Source: an uncultured Bacteroides sp. (GTDB lineage: Bacteria > Bacteroidota > Bacteroidia > Bacteroidales > Bacteroidaceae). From it: 64,000 bases of DNA. Under the pieces are notes generated by a model. That model searched no databases and was not told the DNA's origin. It was given only the letters and a program-made list of their open reading frames with translations. The position numbers and the translations under genes were made by a program. Location of the stretch: the NCBI GenBank assembly GCA_944322345.1, contig CALUOO010000006.1, forward strand, positions 62,001 to 126,000. The letters run 5' to 3'. Below, in pieces: positions 18,483-27,136 of the stretch (positions are counted from its first letter, which is position 1; every line of letters starts with the position of its first letter).

Positions 18483-18826
18483 CAAAAGAACAGATTGAGA
18501 AAAGATACAACGAACTTGTAAATGGTATTGAGAAAAAGAGAATGTATGACGGTCGTAATACCGTTGATAGATATGTATGCGATACGTGCGAATATATGAT
18601 ACACACCACATACAAAGATAAGGGCGTAACCCCTTTTACTATGCGCTGTACAAGATGTGGTGGCACAATGTATCATACTAAGACTTTCGACAAAAAAACT
18701 GTGCCCCCTTATGTTATGGTGTTTGATTGGTATCGCCCAACTTTGGAACAGACACTAAAAATGTCAGATGGAATGATTGATCATATACTTAACGGAGGTT
18801 TAATCTTAGATTCCGAGAAATGGTAA
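18479..18826 (+). CDS. Zinc-ribbon-containing protein
   Basis: 115 residues. CDTCEYM and, 20 residues later, CTRCGG form a C-x2-C plus C-x2-C zinc ribbon around residues 38-63. The remainder (VFDWYRPTLEQTLKMSDG) is helical. It may bind nucleic acid or protein; no specific family recognised. Confidence 0.7.
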   Translation: MTKEQIEKRYNELVNGIEKKRMYDGRNTVDRYVCDTCEYMIHTTYKDKGVTPFTMRCTRCGGTMYHTKTFDKKTVPPYVMVFDWYRPTLEQTLKMSDGMIDHILNGGLILDSEKW

Positions 18827-19056
18827 CAATAAACGGGGAAATATTCTACGATAAGCCGGGAAGTTGTGGTACTTGCCCGTTCTTCTTTAGCGGATCAACA
18901 CATTATCAACCCAATTTGGGGAAAGGGCATTGTACTATGTTCGGAGAGTTTCATAATTCATATATAAATCCACCCAAAAGATGCCAGAAGTTATTTAACA
19001 AGGCTTTCCGTATGCCAGACGGAAGCAATCTTGTTATAGTACGAAATGATAGTTAA
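18820..19056 (+). CDS. Small cysteine-containing protein
   Basis: 78 residues (MVTINGEIFYDKPGSCGTCP). CGTCPFF and a downstream HCTMFGEFHNS with CQKLF provide Cys/His ligands for a metal, as in small phage Zn-finger proteins. It overlaps the end of the preceding gene by 7 bp. Confidence 0.65.
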   Translation: MVTINGEIFYDKPGSCGTCPFFFSGSTHYQPNLGKGHCTMFGEFHNSYINPPKRCQKLFNKAFRMPDGSNLVIVRNDS

Positions 19057-19082
19057 TAATTTGTTATATGTAATATAATTAG

Positions 19083-19090
19083 TATATTTG
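19083..19090 (+). promoter_or_regulatory. Internal island promoter (-7 box)
   Basis: TATATTTG matches the -7 consensus. A TTTG-like -33 is weak (TTGT about 20 bp upstream). The operator at 19089-19105 overlaps it, and the next gene starts at 19111. Confidence 0.6.
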
Positions 19091-19105
19091 CGTTCAATAA
19101 ACACA
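19089..19105. promoter_or_regulatory. Repressor-type operator 3 (TGCGTTCAATAAACACA)
   Basis: 17-bp imperfect palindrome of the prophage operator family overlapping the end of the -7 box of the internal island promoter. Confidence 0.6.
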
Positions 19106-19110
19106 GTAGC

Positions 19111-19347
19111 ATGAAGCAGGAATTTAAGGTTATCCATGTAGAACTAAGAGAGCCATACAACGGAAAGAAACACTACTACTTTGGCTCAAAGGCAGCAATC
19201 TATGACACACTGCCGGAAAAGCTGGTAGGAATAGCCAAAGAAAGCCTTTGGAATGTGGATCTTTCCGATGGGGAATACTCAAACAAGTATTGTATTATTC
19301 GGATGGGGAAACTCAAACGGAAACAGCAATCAAAGAAAGGGTCGTGA
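19111..19347 (+). CDS. Small hypothetical protein
   Basis: 78 residues (MKQEFKVIHVELREPYNGKK). It starts a second transcript within the island, after its own operator-controlled promoter. The sequence KHYYFGSKAAIYDTLPEKLV resembles short phage proteins that read like fragments of winged-helix or beta-hairpin domains, but I cannot name a family. Confidence 0.68.
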   Translation: MKQEFKVIHVELREPYNGKKHYYFGSKAAIYDTLPEKLVGIAKESLWNVDLSDGEYSNKYCIIRMGKLKRKQQSKKGS

Positions 19348-19348
19348 T

Positions 19349-19651
19349 ATGGAAGATGAGAAATTAATCAAAGAGCAATGCGAAAAATGCGCAAATGATT
19401 TAGCCATTGCATTTGAGGAGTTAGCGAAAAGCATTGCTGAAACTGACAAGGAGTTTCATTCACTCATGGATTCCGCTATTGATTCCGTTATGAAACAATC
19501 CATTGCGGACGCATTTATTGAAGAAATGAAATGGCTTGATAAATTGGTATCTTCGCACTGGTTCACACGATGGTATTACCGAATGAAATACAGGAAAGCG
19601 AAGTACACCAGAATACAGACAGAGAGGTATTATAATCAAAACTTCAAGTGA
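19349..19651 (+). CDS. Hypothetical helical protein
   Basis: 100 residues from ATG 19349 (MEDEKLIKEQCEKCANDLAI). Mostly alpha-helical and charged, ending RIQTERYYNQNFK. It lies 1 bp after the preceding gene and 1 bp before the ADP-ribosylglycohydrolase gene, so the three are probably translated together. Confidence 0.66.
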   Translation: MEDEKLIKEQCEKCANDLAIAFEELAKSIAETDKEFHSLMDSAIDSVMKQSIADAFIEEMKWLDKLVSSHWFTRWYYRMKYRKAKYTRIQTERYYNQNFK

Positions 19652-19652
19652 T

Positions 19653-20432
19653 ATGTTAGGAGCGATTATTGGCGATATTGTAGGATCACGGTTTGAGTTC
19701 CACAATACAGACAAATACGATTTTGAAATGTTCACCGATGAAAGCACTTTCACGGATGATACCATTTGCACCATTGCGATAGCGGATGCCATAACCAAAG
19801 GCACTGACTACAAAAGCAGCTTGCTTGACTGGTGCAGAAAATACCCTAATCCCAAAGGAGCATACGGTGGTAGCTTTGCCCGTTGGATAGCTTCAAGCGA
19901 TCCGCAACCGTACAACAGTTTCGGGAATGGATCGGCAATGCGAGTTAGCCCGGTAGCATGGGCATTTGATAGGCTGGAAGATGTGCTGACAGAAGCGGAA
20001 AAGACTGCAAGTGTGACACACAACCATCCAGAGGGAATAAAAGGTGCTGTAGCCGTTGCACACGCTATTTTTCACCTGCGCACAACACATAATCTGCCCG
20101 GACTTGAAAGAGAAATGAATCGGTACTACCCATGCTTTATGCTTGGCAATTACTTCTCTGGCGTGTTTGATGAAACGTGTCCGGGTACAGTTCCCGTTTG
20201 TCTGAAAATAGTCCGTGTAAGCAACTCCTTTGAAGATGCCATAAGACGGGCGATCTCTTGGGGTGGGGATAGTGACACCATAGGCGCAATAGTAGGATCT
20301 ATGGCAGAAGCGCAATGGGATATACCAGAGGATATGCGCAAAGAGGCTTTCAACAGGTTGCCCGTTGATATGCTCAATGCGTTTGGGGATTTCTTTCAGA
20401 AACTAAACAACAGATCTCAATATGGCAAATGA
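19653..20432 (+). CDS. ADP-ribosylglycohydrolase (ARH/DraG family)
   Basis: 259 residues. Shows all family signatures: GAIIGDIVGSRFEF at residues 3-16, FTDDT at 33-37, FGNGSAMRV in the middle and GGDSDT at 204-209; the aspartates of TDDT and GGDSDT bind the two magnesium ions that place ADP-ribose. Members remove ADP-ribose, classically from arginine. It is the second-last gene of the island and converges on the MuF protein with an ADP-ribosyltransferase-like C-terminus, so it may be the antidote (inference). A more general role in ADP-ribose metabolism is possible. Confidence 0.92.
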   Translation: MLGAIIGDIVGSRFEFHNTDKYDFEMFTDESTFTDDTICTIAIADAITKGTDYKSSLLDWCRKYPNPKGAYGGSFARWIASSDPQPYNSFGNGSAMRVSPVAWAFDRLEDVLTEAEKTASVTHNHPEGIKGAVAVAHAIFHLRTTHNLPGLEREMNRYYPCFMLGNYFSGVFDETCPGTVPVCLKIVRVSNSFEDAIRRAISWGGDSDTIGAIVGSMAEAQWDIPEDMRKEAFNRLPVDMLNAFGDFFQKLNNRSQYGK

Positions 20433-20745
20433 AGATTGGAACAAAGCCGGATTCTTTTCCGGCATAACAGAAGATTACTCGAATTACCATTGGTATAAGG
20501 GCGAAAAGGAGAATCCGTACACCAAAGACACATTCCATCCCTTAGCCGCTTCTTTTTGGGAATATGAGCGTAATTTCCACTTCGGGTATCTTGATAAGGC
20601 TGACACACAAAAAAGCCTCACAGAAGCCTACAATGAGTGGAAAAAGGAACTTATCAATGACTATTTACCCGGTAAATCCCCAAATCCATACGGAGATACT
20701 ACAAATTGGGAAAAGTCCTTTGAAACTGGCAAAAGAGAGGCTTAA
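20422..20745 (+). CDS. Hypothetical protein, end of island
   Basis: 107 residues (MANEDWNKAGFFSGITEDYS), overlapping the end of the glycohydrolase gene by 11 bp, which implies coupled expression. Tyrosine/tryptophan-rich and acidic (GEKENPYTKDTFHPL; KSPNPYGDTTNWEKS). No family recognised. Its coupling makes a helper role with the glycohydrolase possible. Confidence 0.65.
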   Translation: MANEDWNKAGFFSGITEDYSNYHWYKGEKENPYTKDTFHPLAASFWEYERNFHFGYLDKADTQKSLTEAYNEWKKELINDYLPGKSPNPYGDTTNWEKSFETGKREA

Positions 20746-20760
20746 CAGCCCCTCTTTTTT
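20731..20760. terminator. Bidirectional terminator between the island and MuF genes
   Basis: AGAGAGGC and GCCCCTCT pair with one mismatch around a short loop and are flanked by A-run and T-run on either side. It sits between the converging stop codons (20745 plus, 20759 minus) and can serve both. Confidence 0.75.
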
Positions 20761-23212
20761 ATATTTCTTCCAACTCCACAACCCAACCTCTTCCAAAGCC
20801 AAATTTACGCTCCGTTTCTTGGTACACCTTTAGCACCTTGAAGCGTGATCCGGCACGAAACACAACCTCATCTTCATTGGGGTAGTGTGATATGGCTTTC
20901 ACATCCACACCTTTCTTGCTCTTGATCACCAGCATAAGATTATCGCCAAAGATTGCCGTGTTCTCTATGCTTGTGGTGCTTGACATAAAAGCCTTGTTTA
21001 CATAGGGAGTTCCAGACGATAAGCATTGTTGCATTTCCTTGATATACTTCTCCAGCTTCATAGAATCAAAGCTAATACCAGAGAAAACAGTGCCGTTATA
21101 CCGTGGCATTTTCTCCAGTGCTGCGTTATGAGCCGGATAGTATTTCTGGCACAATCCTCCGTAATCCTCAACTTTCCCGAAGTACGGATCTACTATGCCA
21201 TAGCCATAATTATTGCACCATTTAGAGCCATAGGTGTAGCGATTGATCAACGCAAGCTCATCTACAGGAATGCCAGTCTTTTTGCTGTATGCCCTCATCT
21301 TATCCTCTTCGCCACTGTAGTTCTGCCATCTGCCACCAATAGCATTATTCCCGGAATGGTTTACAGGTGCATTGACATACTCATCCAGAGCCTTTTTCGC
21401 AAGTTCTTCCGTTTCTCCGTTCAGTTTAACCAGTTTGCCTTGCTTATCAACATACTTCAATGCAAGTTCTTTCTTGTATTCAGCAAGACGCTTGTAGGCA
21501 TACCCAACATTACTATCCCACTGGCTACCGTATTGAGCCAAAGCCTTATCATAAGCATCTTGAAGCCGTGCAACTTCCAATTTCTCTTCCGCTGTAGCAT
21601 ACAAGTCAATGGTAGATCCATCGCCTTGCTTTGCCAGCTTGGAAAGTCTGGCTTTCTCTACCTCATGGATCTTCGCTTTAACCTTATCGGTCAGCGTTCT
21701 AATCTCCGCTGCAGTCTTTCCGCCATTGATAGCCTCATTCAGTTCATTTTGCAATGCTTTCAGTGGCTTGCTTTTGCTCTTGTATTCAAGCAAAGGCTTG
21801 GCAGCATCTACGGCTAACTGGATTTCGTATTGAGCCTTGACAGCCTCCAGTTCCTTTTCAAGCATCTTCACCATTTCTGGCGAAGTCGGAAACTTGTTTT
21901 TGTCGGCTACCCATTTCTTTTCAAACTCCAGCTTCTTTATCTGGTACGGAAGATCCCCTACGGATATTTTTGCCTTGAACGCATCAAAAGCATCATATAA
22001 GGCTTGTACGGCACTTTCTCCGTATTTACCTACCAATTCCTTATGATGCTTCTGTTCTGGTGTCAGAGGGTGCAATATCTCATCCACACCGCTTTTATTG
22101 TCCCGTATGAAGTACGGCAAAGTTCCCTTTGAGGTCGCTTCATTGATACGATCCTCATTAGCCTTTACCCATCCTTTGAAATGTGTAGGAAAGTCCTCTA
22201 CGGCATTCTCGCTGTTTTCAAGTGTAGCGTTCTCATCCTCCAGAAGCCGATCCAACATCTTTTCTATTTCCTCATCCTTTGCCAGCACTGGCACTTGATA
22301 GCACCTACAGTTAGGATGCCAGCCAGTCCATTTGAATGTTTTCGGATAGATCCCTTTCAGATCATCGCAAATGTCATGTATGGGGTGGTTGTTGCTCAAC
22401 TTGATTTCAATGCCTACCACAAAATCCAGTTGCTCCCAACGGGTGTAGTCGGCAGTCCTATAGGCAATGTTTGTTTCTGTCCGGGCAAGCCTTTGAGCGT
22501 TACGATATGAGGAACGGTAAACACCCTTTCCGGGGTGGTATTTCTTCGGATCATCATCCACCCATTTGTAGGTTTCTGTTGTTTGGTCGTACACCCTGCG
22601 TTTCCATTTCCTGCCATAGATAGGATTTCCGTTCTCATCTTCTCCGATCTTCACACGGAAACGCCTGTACCACCTATCCGGGTCGTTCAGGTACTCTTTA
22701 ATCTTGGTTGCAAGCCTGTTGGCTGGTATGCCCTCACCGATAGCCAGATCCAAAGTCTTTTCAAGCTCTTCTTTGTACATCCCTGTGTACTTCCAAACCT
22801 TTTGCGATAGGTTTAAGCCGTCCTTTGTCTTTCTGGCAAAGAAAGCATCCATAGCCTCCATGTTGCGGAGAAAGAACCGGGCAAAGTGGTTATCCTCTAT
22901 AGATTGTTCACCAAACACACTTTTAACCAAAGCATCGTTATTTTCGTTGGATAAAAGCCACTCCTTTTGTACGCTGTTTCGGATCGTCTGGTAAGTCTGG
23001 CTGTACATATTGCGAAGTATGGGCGTAACATCTTCACTGTAGCCATACTCCGAAAAGGAAAACGGCTTACCATCTTCAAGCTCCGTGCCTTTCACAAGCT
23101 CAATGATTTTACCCAGTGAATCCAGATATATTTTACGCACTTCGGCAGCATACCCCTCCGTGCGCTTGAATAACTCCTGCTGTAGCTTCTTTTCGTTTAT
23201 GTACTTAGCCAT
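20759..23212 (-). CDS. MuF minor head protein with C-terminal ADP-ribosyltransferase-like domain
   Basis: 817 residues. The N-terminal third carries the MuF/SPP1 gp7 signature: RLARTETNIAYRTADYTRW, then HPNCRCYQVP near residue 305. Residues about 330-610 are coiled coil linker. Residues about 614-817 look like an ADP-ribosyltransferase exoenzyme: INRYTYGS, VFSGISF where lyRG is usual, KAFMSSTTS (STS motif, about 742-748) and NEDEVVF (ExE, E780 and E782). The usual first arginine is serine 711. MuF proteins are packaged in the capsid and polymorphic MuF toxins are known, so this is a candidate virion-delivered toxin. It follows the portal and a zinc-finger gene. Confidence 0.85.
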   Translation of the reverse strand: MAKYINEKKLQQELFKRTEGYAAEVRKIYLDSLGKIIELVKGTELEDGKPFSFSEYGYSEDVTPILRNMYSQTYQTIRNSVQKEWLLSNENNDALVKSVFGEQSIEDNHFARFFLRNMEAMDAFFARKTKDGLNLSQKVWKYTGMYKEELEKTLDLAIGEGIPANRLATKIKEYLNDPDRWYRRFRVKIGEDENGNPIYGRKWKRRVYDQTTETYKWVDDDPKKYHPGKGVYRSSYRNAQRLARTETNIAYRTADYTRWEQLDFVVGIEIKLSNNHPIHDICDDLKGIYPKTFKWTGWHPNCRCYQVPVLAKDEEIEKMLDRLLEDENATLENSENAVEDFPTHFKGWVKANEDRINEATSKGTLPYFIRDNKSGVDEILHPLTPEQKHHKELVGKYGESAVQALYDAFDAFKAKISVGDLPYQIKKLEFEKKWVADKNKFPTSPEMVKMLEKELEAVKAQYEIQLAVDAAKPLLEYKSKSKPLKALQNELNEAINGGKTAAEIRTLTDKVKAKIHEVEKARLSKLAKQGDGSTIDLYATAEEKLEVARLQDAYDKALAQYGSQWDSNVGYAYKRLAEYKKELALKYVDKQGKLVKLNGETEELAKKALDEYVNAPVNHSGNNAIGGRWQNYSGEEDKMRAYSKKTGIPVDELALINRYTYGSKWCNNYGYGIVDPYFGKVEDYGGLCQKYYPAHNAALEKMPRYNGTVFSGISFDSMKLEKYIKEMQQCLSSGTPYVNKAFMSSTTSIENTAIFGDNLMLVIKSKKGVDVKAISHYPNEDEVVFRAGSRFKVLKVYQETERKFGFGRGWVVELEEI

Positions 23213-23218
23213 ACTCCG

Positions 23219-23395
23219 TTACCCTTTCTTTTGAAAATGTTCGCACCAATCACTATCCAGAAACTTTGAATACTTGTGGAACGGGCATTTGCACAAAAAC
23301 GGCTCGCCTTTCCAGTTCAATTCATGGTAGCTGTGAGAGTGCTTGCACTCCCTACAATGGTACTTTATTTCGGATCGTTTCAGTTTCTTTGCCAT
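23219..23395 (-). CDS. Small zinc-finger protein
   Basis: 58 residues from ATG 23395, overlapping the preceding stop as ATGA. CRECKHSHSYH and CKCPFH provide Cys/His pairs for zinc (KYHCRECKHSHSYHELNWKG). It lies between the small SH3-like gene and the MuF gene. Similar short zinc proteins recur elsewhere in this prophage. Confidence 0.7.
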   Translation of the reverse strand: MAKKLKRSEIKYHCRECKHSHSYHELNWKGEPFLCKCPFHKYSKFLDSDWCEHFQKKG

Positions 23396-23688
23396 CACTT
23401 TTCATCTTCATTTAGAAAGCTATCTAACAACTCCTTTTTGGTGCTGAAACAGCTACATTCATTGTGGTAGTAAATAGGATCTTTATCACCAGCGCAACGA
23501 TTATCGTTGCGCTGTATTTCCACATACAAAATGTTTGTATATAGTTCACCAGAAAGAATACCGCCAGATCCGGGTATGATTCCACCCCTTACCTTTATTT
23601 CTACTCCGTCAATACGGATATTCTCCGGCTTGTTGTCACGCATGATCCAAACCTTATCACCAACATTAAATTTTGTCTTTATTTCCAT
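23395..23688 (-). CDS. Small SH3-like hypothetical protein
   Basis: 97 residues (MEIKTKFNVGDKVWIMRDNK). The KFNVGDKVWIM start and beta-rich body resemble small SH3-like barrels common in Bacteroides phages and elements. It overlaps the portal stop by 1 bp. Function unknown. Confidence 0.68.
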   Translation of the reverse strand: MEIKTKFNVGDKVWIMRDNKPENIRIDGVEIKVRGGIIPGSGGILSGELYTNILYVEIQRNDNRCAGDKDPIYYHNECSCFSTKKELLDSFLNEDEK

Positions 23689-25112
23689 TATTCGCCCTCC
23701 CCAAATACATCAGTTCTGTTAAGTGCCATTTGCCGCTCCATTGCTTCGGCTTGCTCCTTGCTGATTTGCTCGTACTCCTTTTGGGCATTCTTCACAAGGT
23801 AGGAAAGTTCCAGAGTGGACTGCAAAGAGAGTGCGCCAGCCCCGTACTGTTTCAGCACATCGGCAAGCGTTTCACTGACATCTTCACCGAACGGCTCTTG
23901 AAACTCGTGTGTCAGTTTCAATGCCTCATACTTGGATTTGTTACGATAGTCCAACACATTCCCCATAATAGCAAGCATGATACTTGCGTGGCGATTCATG
24001 TAATCATCGTGGGTTTCCTTGCGCTTCTCCGCCTTGATAACAGCCAGAAGCATAACCTTTCGGATAGCCTTTGCGGAAAGGTTGCCCAAACTCTTCATGT
24101 TGTCAAAATCAATGTTTGGCGTGAAAGTCTTGGAAAGAATGTGCTTATCCAGACGCTCGTACTCGTTAGCCTTGCTCTGTGAGGCTTGATCCCATGTAAG
24201 GTATTTCACCTCACCGCCATTTTTGAGGATAAACAACTTAGCCTCATCCTCTGCCTTTGGCAATGAGTTGAGAATTTCAGAAGTTGCCACCATAGCCGGA
24301 TTTGCAAAGCGGTCGTTTACATCAGCATCCGTGCTTTCCAGAGCCTCCGATCGCTCGATCATCGGCTGTACTCCTGCGTGTTCAACCTCTTGTTCAAACA
24401 GAAGCACGGGTATTTTCCCGATAGGGTTTTGAAGTACCGCAACCTCCCAGCCGATATTTCCACGCTTCGCACGGTATATGGTATCGGCTGTGTAAATATC
24501 CACATGGTAAACCGTCCTATTCCCTGCCTCTGTCAGATAGTAGCCCCACGCAAAGGCTTTGAGTTTCCTATACTGATCCTTTACGGTGTAAATATCATCG
24601 CCATTCTTCTTGCAAAGCACATTAAGCAAAAGACGTGGGTTATCCTCTTTGTCCCTATACACATGGTAGAGTATAGCCGCTGATCCCTCCGATCCAGCCG
24701 CTCTTTTGGCTTCCCTTACACGGGCATTGAAGTGGACTTCATCATTCAGGTTTTTATAATTCTCAAATGCTTCATCCGTCCCCTCTGAAAGTTGCCCCCA
24801 TTTTACTGGTCTGCCATAGAGGAACACCAAAGCAATTTCATTGATAAACTGCTGGTAGGGGATAGGAATTTTCCACCTCTTGCTCCAGCGTAAGAAATTG
24901 CCTTTCTTATCGTACACCGCACGATCCTTTCTTTCCATTATCTTGTGGCTGCTTACCTCGTAATCTCTTAGATTCTTGGCAGCGACAATGGAATGATCGT
25001 GCATCATCGTTAAGGCTCTTGATACATCCTTTGCATCCAAAAGCTCCGTCAAGCTCTGCTGGTAGCCAACAGCCGCTTTCACTTGGTTTGTCAGTACATT
25101 GAATAATCCCAT
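23688..25112 (-). CDS. Portal protein
   Basis: 474 residues. SPP1 gp6-type pattern: KIPIPYQQFINEIALVFLYG near residue 80, NRTVYHVDIYTADTIYRAKR mid-protein, GNLSAKAIRKVMLLAVIKAE and a glutamine-rich C-terminus. Located after the large terminase and before MuF, the standard SPP1-like order terminase, portal, MuF. Twelve copies would form the ring through which DNA is packaged. Confidence 0.88.
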   Translation of the reverse strand: MGLFNVLTNQVKAAVGYQQSLTELLDAKDVSRALTMMHDHSIVAAKNLRDYEVSSHKIMERKDRAVYDKKGNFLRWSKRWKIPIPYQQFINEIALVFLYGRPVKWGQLSEGTDEAFENYKNLNDEVHFNARVREAKRAAGSEGSAAILYHVYRDKEDNPRLLLNVLCKKNGDDIYTVKDQYRKLKAFAWGYYLTEAGNRTVYHVDIYTADTIYRAKRGNIGWEVAVLQNPIGKIPVLLFEQEVEHAGVQPMIERSEALESTDADVNDRFANPAMVATSEILNSLPKAEDEAKLFILKNGGEVKYLTWDQASQSKANEYERLDKHILSKTFTPNIDFDNMKSLGNLSAKAIRKVMLLAVIKAEKRKETHDDYMNRHASIMLAIMGNVLDYRNKSKYEALKLTHEFQEPFGEDVSETLADVLKQYGAGALSLQSTLELSYLVKNAQKEYEQISKEQAEAMERQMALNRTDVFGEGE

Positions 25113-25123
25113 ATTATTTGAAT

Positions 25124-26557
25124 TTACCCGGTTAAACCTAATCTCCGTTCTATATCGTCTGGTATCTCATACTCGTTGTAGTCAAACCACGATCGCATGA
25201 GCATCATATCCCGCCAGTCCGGGGAACAACCTAAATCCTCCTTGATTGCCTCCTTTGGTTTCAGCTTCAAACTTCCGTCATCGTCCGGCTTCCAAGTTTG
25301 CAGTTGTTCAAGTTCCCTCGCTATCTGCTCTTTGTCCGCCTGACTTACCAGATCCTCATCTATGCCCACATCGGAAGCGTTGATATGTTCTGCCAGCTTG
25401 TAGCCGCATTGCGCTTGCAAGTTTTGGTAGTTCTCATCTTTCAAAGCACGGCTGTTGTTCACAAATCCCTGTATCTCGCAACTATCCACAACACCACCGC
25501 CCACACCGTCCTCATCCACGATACACCGATAGTTTGGTATTCGGTACTTCTTCTGGCATCGGATAATGTACGCTTGTATGTCTGTAGTCTTGCTTACGGG
25601 AAAACTCCTTATGTCTATGATATTCCATCCGTCCCATACGGCTATCCTCGCATAGTCAGCACCGAAACGGGCAATATCTCCAGTTAGGTAGTGAGTGCCT
25701 GTTTTCTTGGCGATCCTGTTACCGAATATCGCCATGATAGCATCATGGGAACAAAGGGAATTTGGGTTATCGTCATACTCCCAGTTACCCTTAAACAGAC
25801 GCTCGAACTTCACTTTGTCAGAGGTCGTTTTCAATCCCTCTATGTAATCAGGATCAATAAACGGATTCTCTTGCACAAGGCACGATATGTAATACTTGTA
25901 TTCTGGAAGTTTGCCAGTAGTGAAAGGCTTGTAAAACAAATCATACATCCAGTTCTTTTTGGGGTTGCAAGTGATAAACAGTTTGCGCCTTAGCCCGTAT
26001 TCTTCATTCTTGAAACGCCCCACACGGGTTTTGAGGGTATCATAAGCACCGAAGTTTACTTCTCCACCCTCTTCAATCCAACCGCCCGTGAACTCAATAG
26101 ATCCGTAACGCTCATACAGAGGATCACCCGGCTTGTATTGCAAATCCAGAAAGTCAATGCGTGATCCGTTGTAGAACTCAATGTAGTTAAGGTTGGCATT
26201 GTACTTATAAAGCGTATCATTCACACCGTAACGGGCGCACACTTGGTAGAATGTTATCAGTGTGGATTGGGTTATACGCTTCAACTCCGCACGTCCTATA
26301 AACCACTTCGTGCCGGGGTAGCAAAGGCACATGAAGATAAGCCATGCCGCACCAGTCCACGACTTAGCACCACCAGCCGCACCACCATACAAGATTTCAA
26401 CGTGTTCTGTATCGGTAAGAATGCGCAAAGCATCAGCTTGTTTGTCGTGCCTCTTACCGTCACGGCAAACAATGAAGTCAAAACAGCCACGCTTGAACAA
26501 CTCAATTTTGACTGCAAGCCCCATAGGTACTGTTATCGCCTTGCTACTTCTTGCCAT
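25124..26557 (-). CDS. terL: Terminase large subunit
   Basis: 477 residues. A modified Walker A (LYGGAAGGAKSW, about residues 56-67), a Walker B (GGWIEEGGEV, about 158), the coupling motif FITCNPKKNW, and a C-terminal RNase-H-like nuclease domain (LTGDIARFGADYARI with DEDGVGGGVVD) identify the packaging motor and nuclease. Overlaps the small subunit by 14 bp. Confidence 0.95.
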   Translation of the reverse strand: MARSSKAITVPMGLAVKIELFKRGCFDFIVCRDGKRHDKQADALRILTDTEHVEILYGGAAGGAKSWTGAAWLIFMCLCYPGTKWFIGRAELKRITQSTLITFYQVCARYGVNDTLYKYNANLNYIEFYNGSRIDFLDLQYKPGDPLYERYGSIEFTGGWIEEGGEVNFGAYDTLKTRVGRFKNEEYGLRRKLFITCNPKKNWMYDLFYKPFTTGKLPEYKYYISCLVQENPFIDPDYIEGLKTTSDKVKFERLFKGNWEYDDNPNSLCSHDAIMAIFGNRIAKKTGTHYLTGDIARFGADYARIAVWDGWNIIDIRSFPVSKTTDIQAYIIRCQKKYRIPNYRCIVDEDGVGGGVVDSCEIQGFVNNSRALKDENYQNLQAQCGYKLAEHINASDVGIDEDLVSQADKEQIARELEQLQTWKPDDDGSLKLKPKEAIKEDLGCSPDWRDMMLMRSWFDYNEYEIPDDIERRLGLTG

Positions 26558-27086
26558 CTTTCTTCATGCTGATCTTTTCAAGTAAGGAATTGTATTGCAA
26601 TAGTTCCTCCGTACTCAATGCGGACAAATCCACATTGTTTGTTGTCGTTACTTGGGCATTCACATCGCCCTCAATGGGCTGTGTGGCTTTCCCAAACAGA
26701 TACTCAATGATCCAACGGATCGTGTAGCTTTCCCCCTTTGATGTTTCCCTGTTGATAGCCTGCGATAGCGCAACAAACACTTGGCTTATCACTTCATCCT
26801 TGCTTAGAGCATCTGGAGTTTCGCCATTCCGTATTTGTTCCGCTATCTTCTTCATGTCATTGTTGAGCGATAGGTTTAGGGCTGTTGTCTGCCTTATATC
26901 CACACTCAATAGCGACTGGAGCAAATCAATAATCTGGCTTTGGGTAAATGTCCCATTGGAAGCCAGATTTATTCCGTACTTCTTTTTCAGTATGGAAAAT
27001 ATCTTTGGCTTCCTGCCGGGGTTTTCAGGCTGGTTGTCTTTCGTGAACCTGTTACCCTTTGAATTACCCTTTTCAAATCTTGCCAT
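26544..27086 (-). CDS. terS: Terminase small subunit
   Basis: 180 residues. Basic N-terminus (FEKGNSKGNRFTKDNQPENP) followed by a helical DNA-binding region and an acidic, helical C-terminus (LSALSTEELLQYNSLLEKIS), as in DUF5681-type small terminases. It precedes and overlaps the large subunit gene. It should recognise the packaging site. Confidence 0.82.
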   Translation of the reverse strand: MARFEKGNSKGNRFTKDNQPENPGRKPKIFSILKKKYGINLASNGTFTQSQIIDLLQSLLSVDIRQTTALNLSLNNDMKKIAEQIRNGETPDALSKDEVISQVFVALSQAINRETSKGESYTIRWIIEYLFGKATQPIEGDVNAQVTTTNNVDLSALSTEELLQYNSLLEKISMKKDGKK

Positions 27087-27136
27087 TTCTCAACTTCTCC
27101 GTTGTTTTCCCGTTGTTTTCTCATTCCACAGACGGG

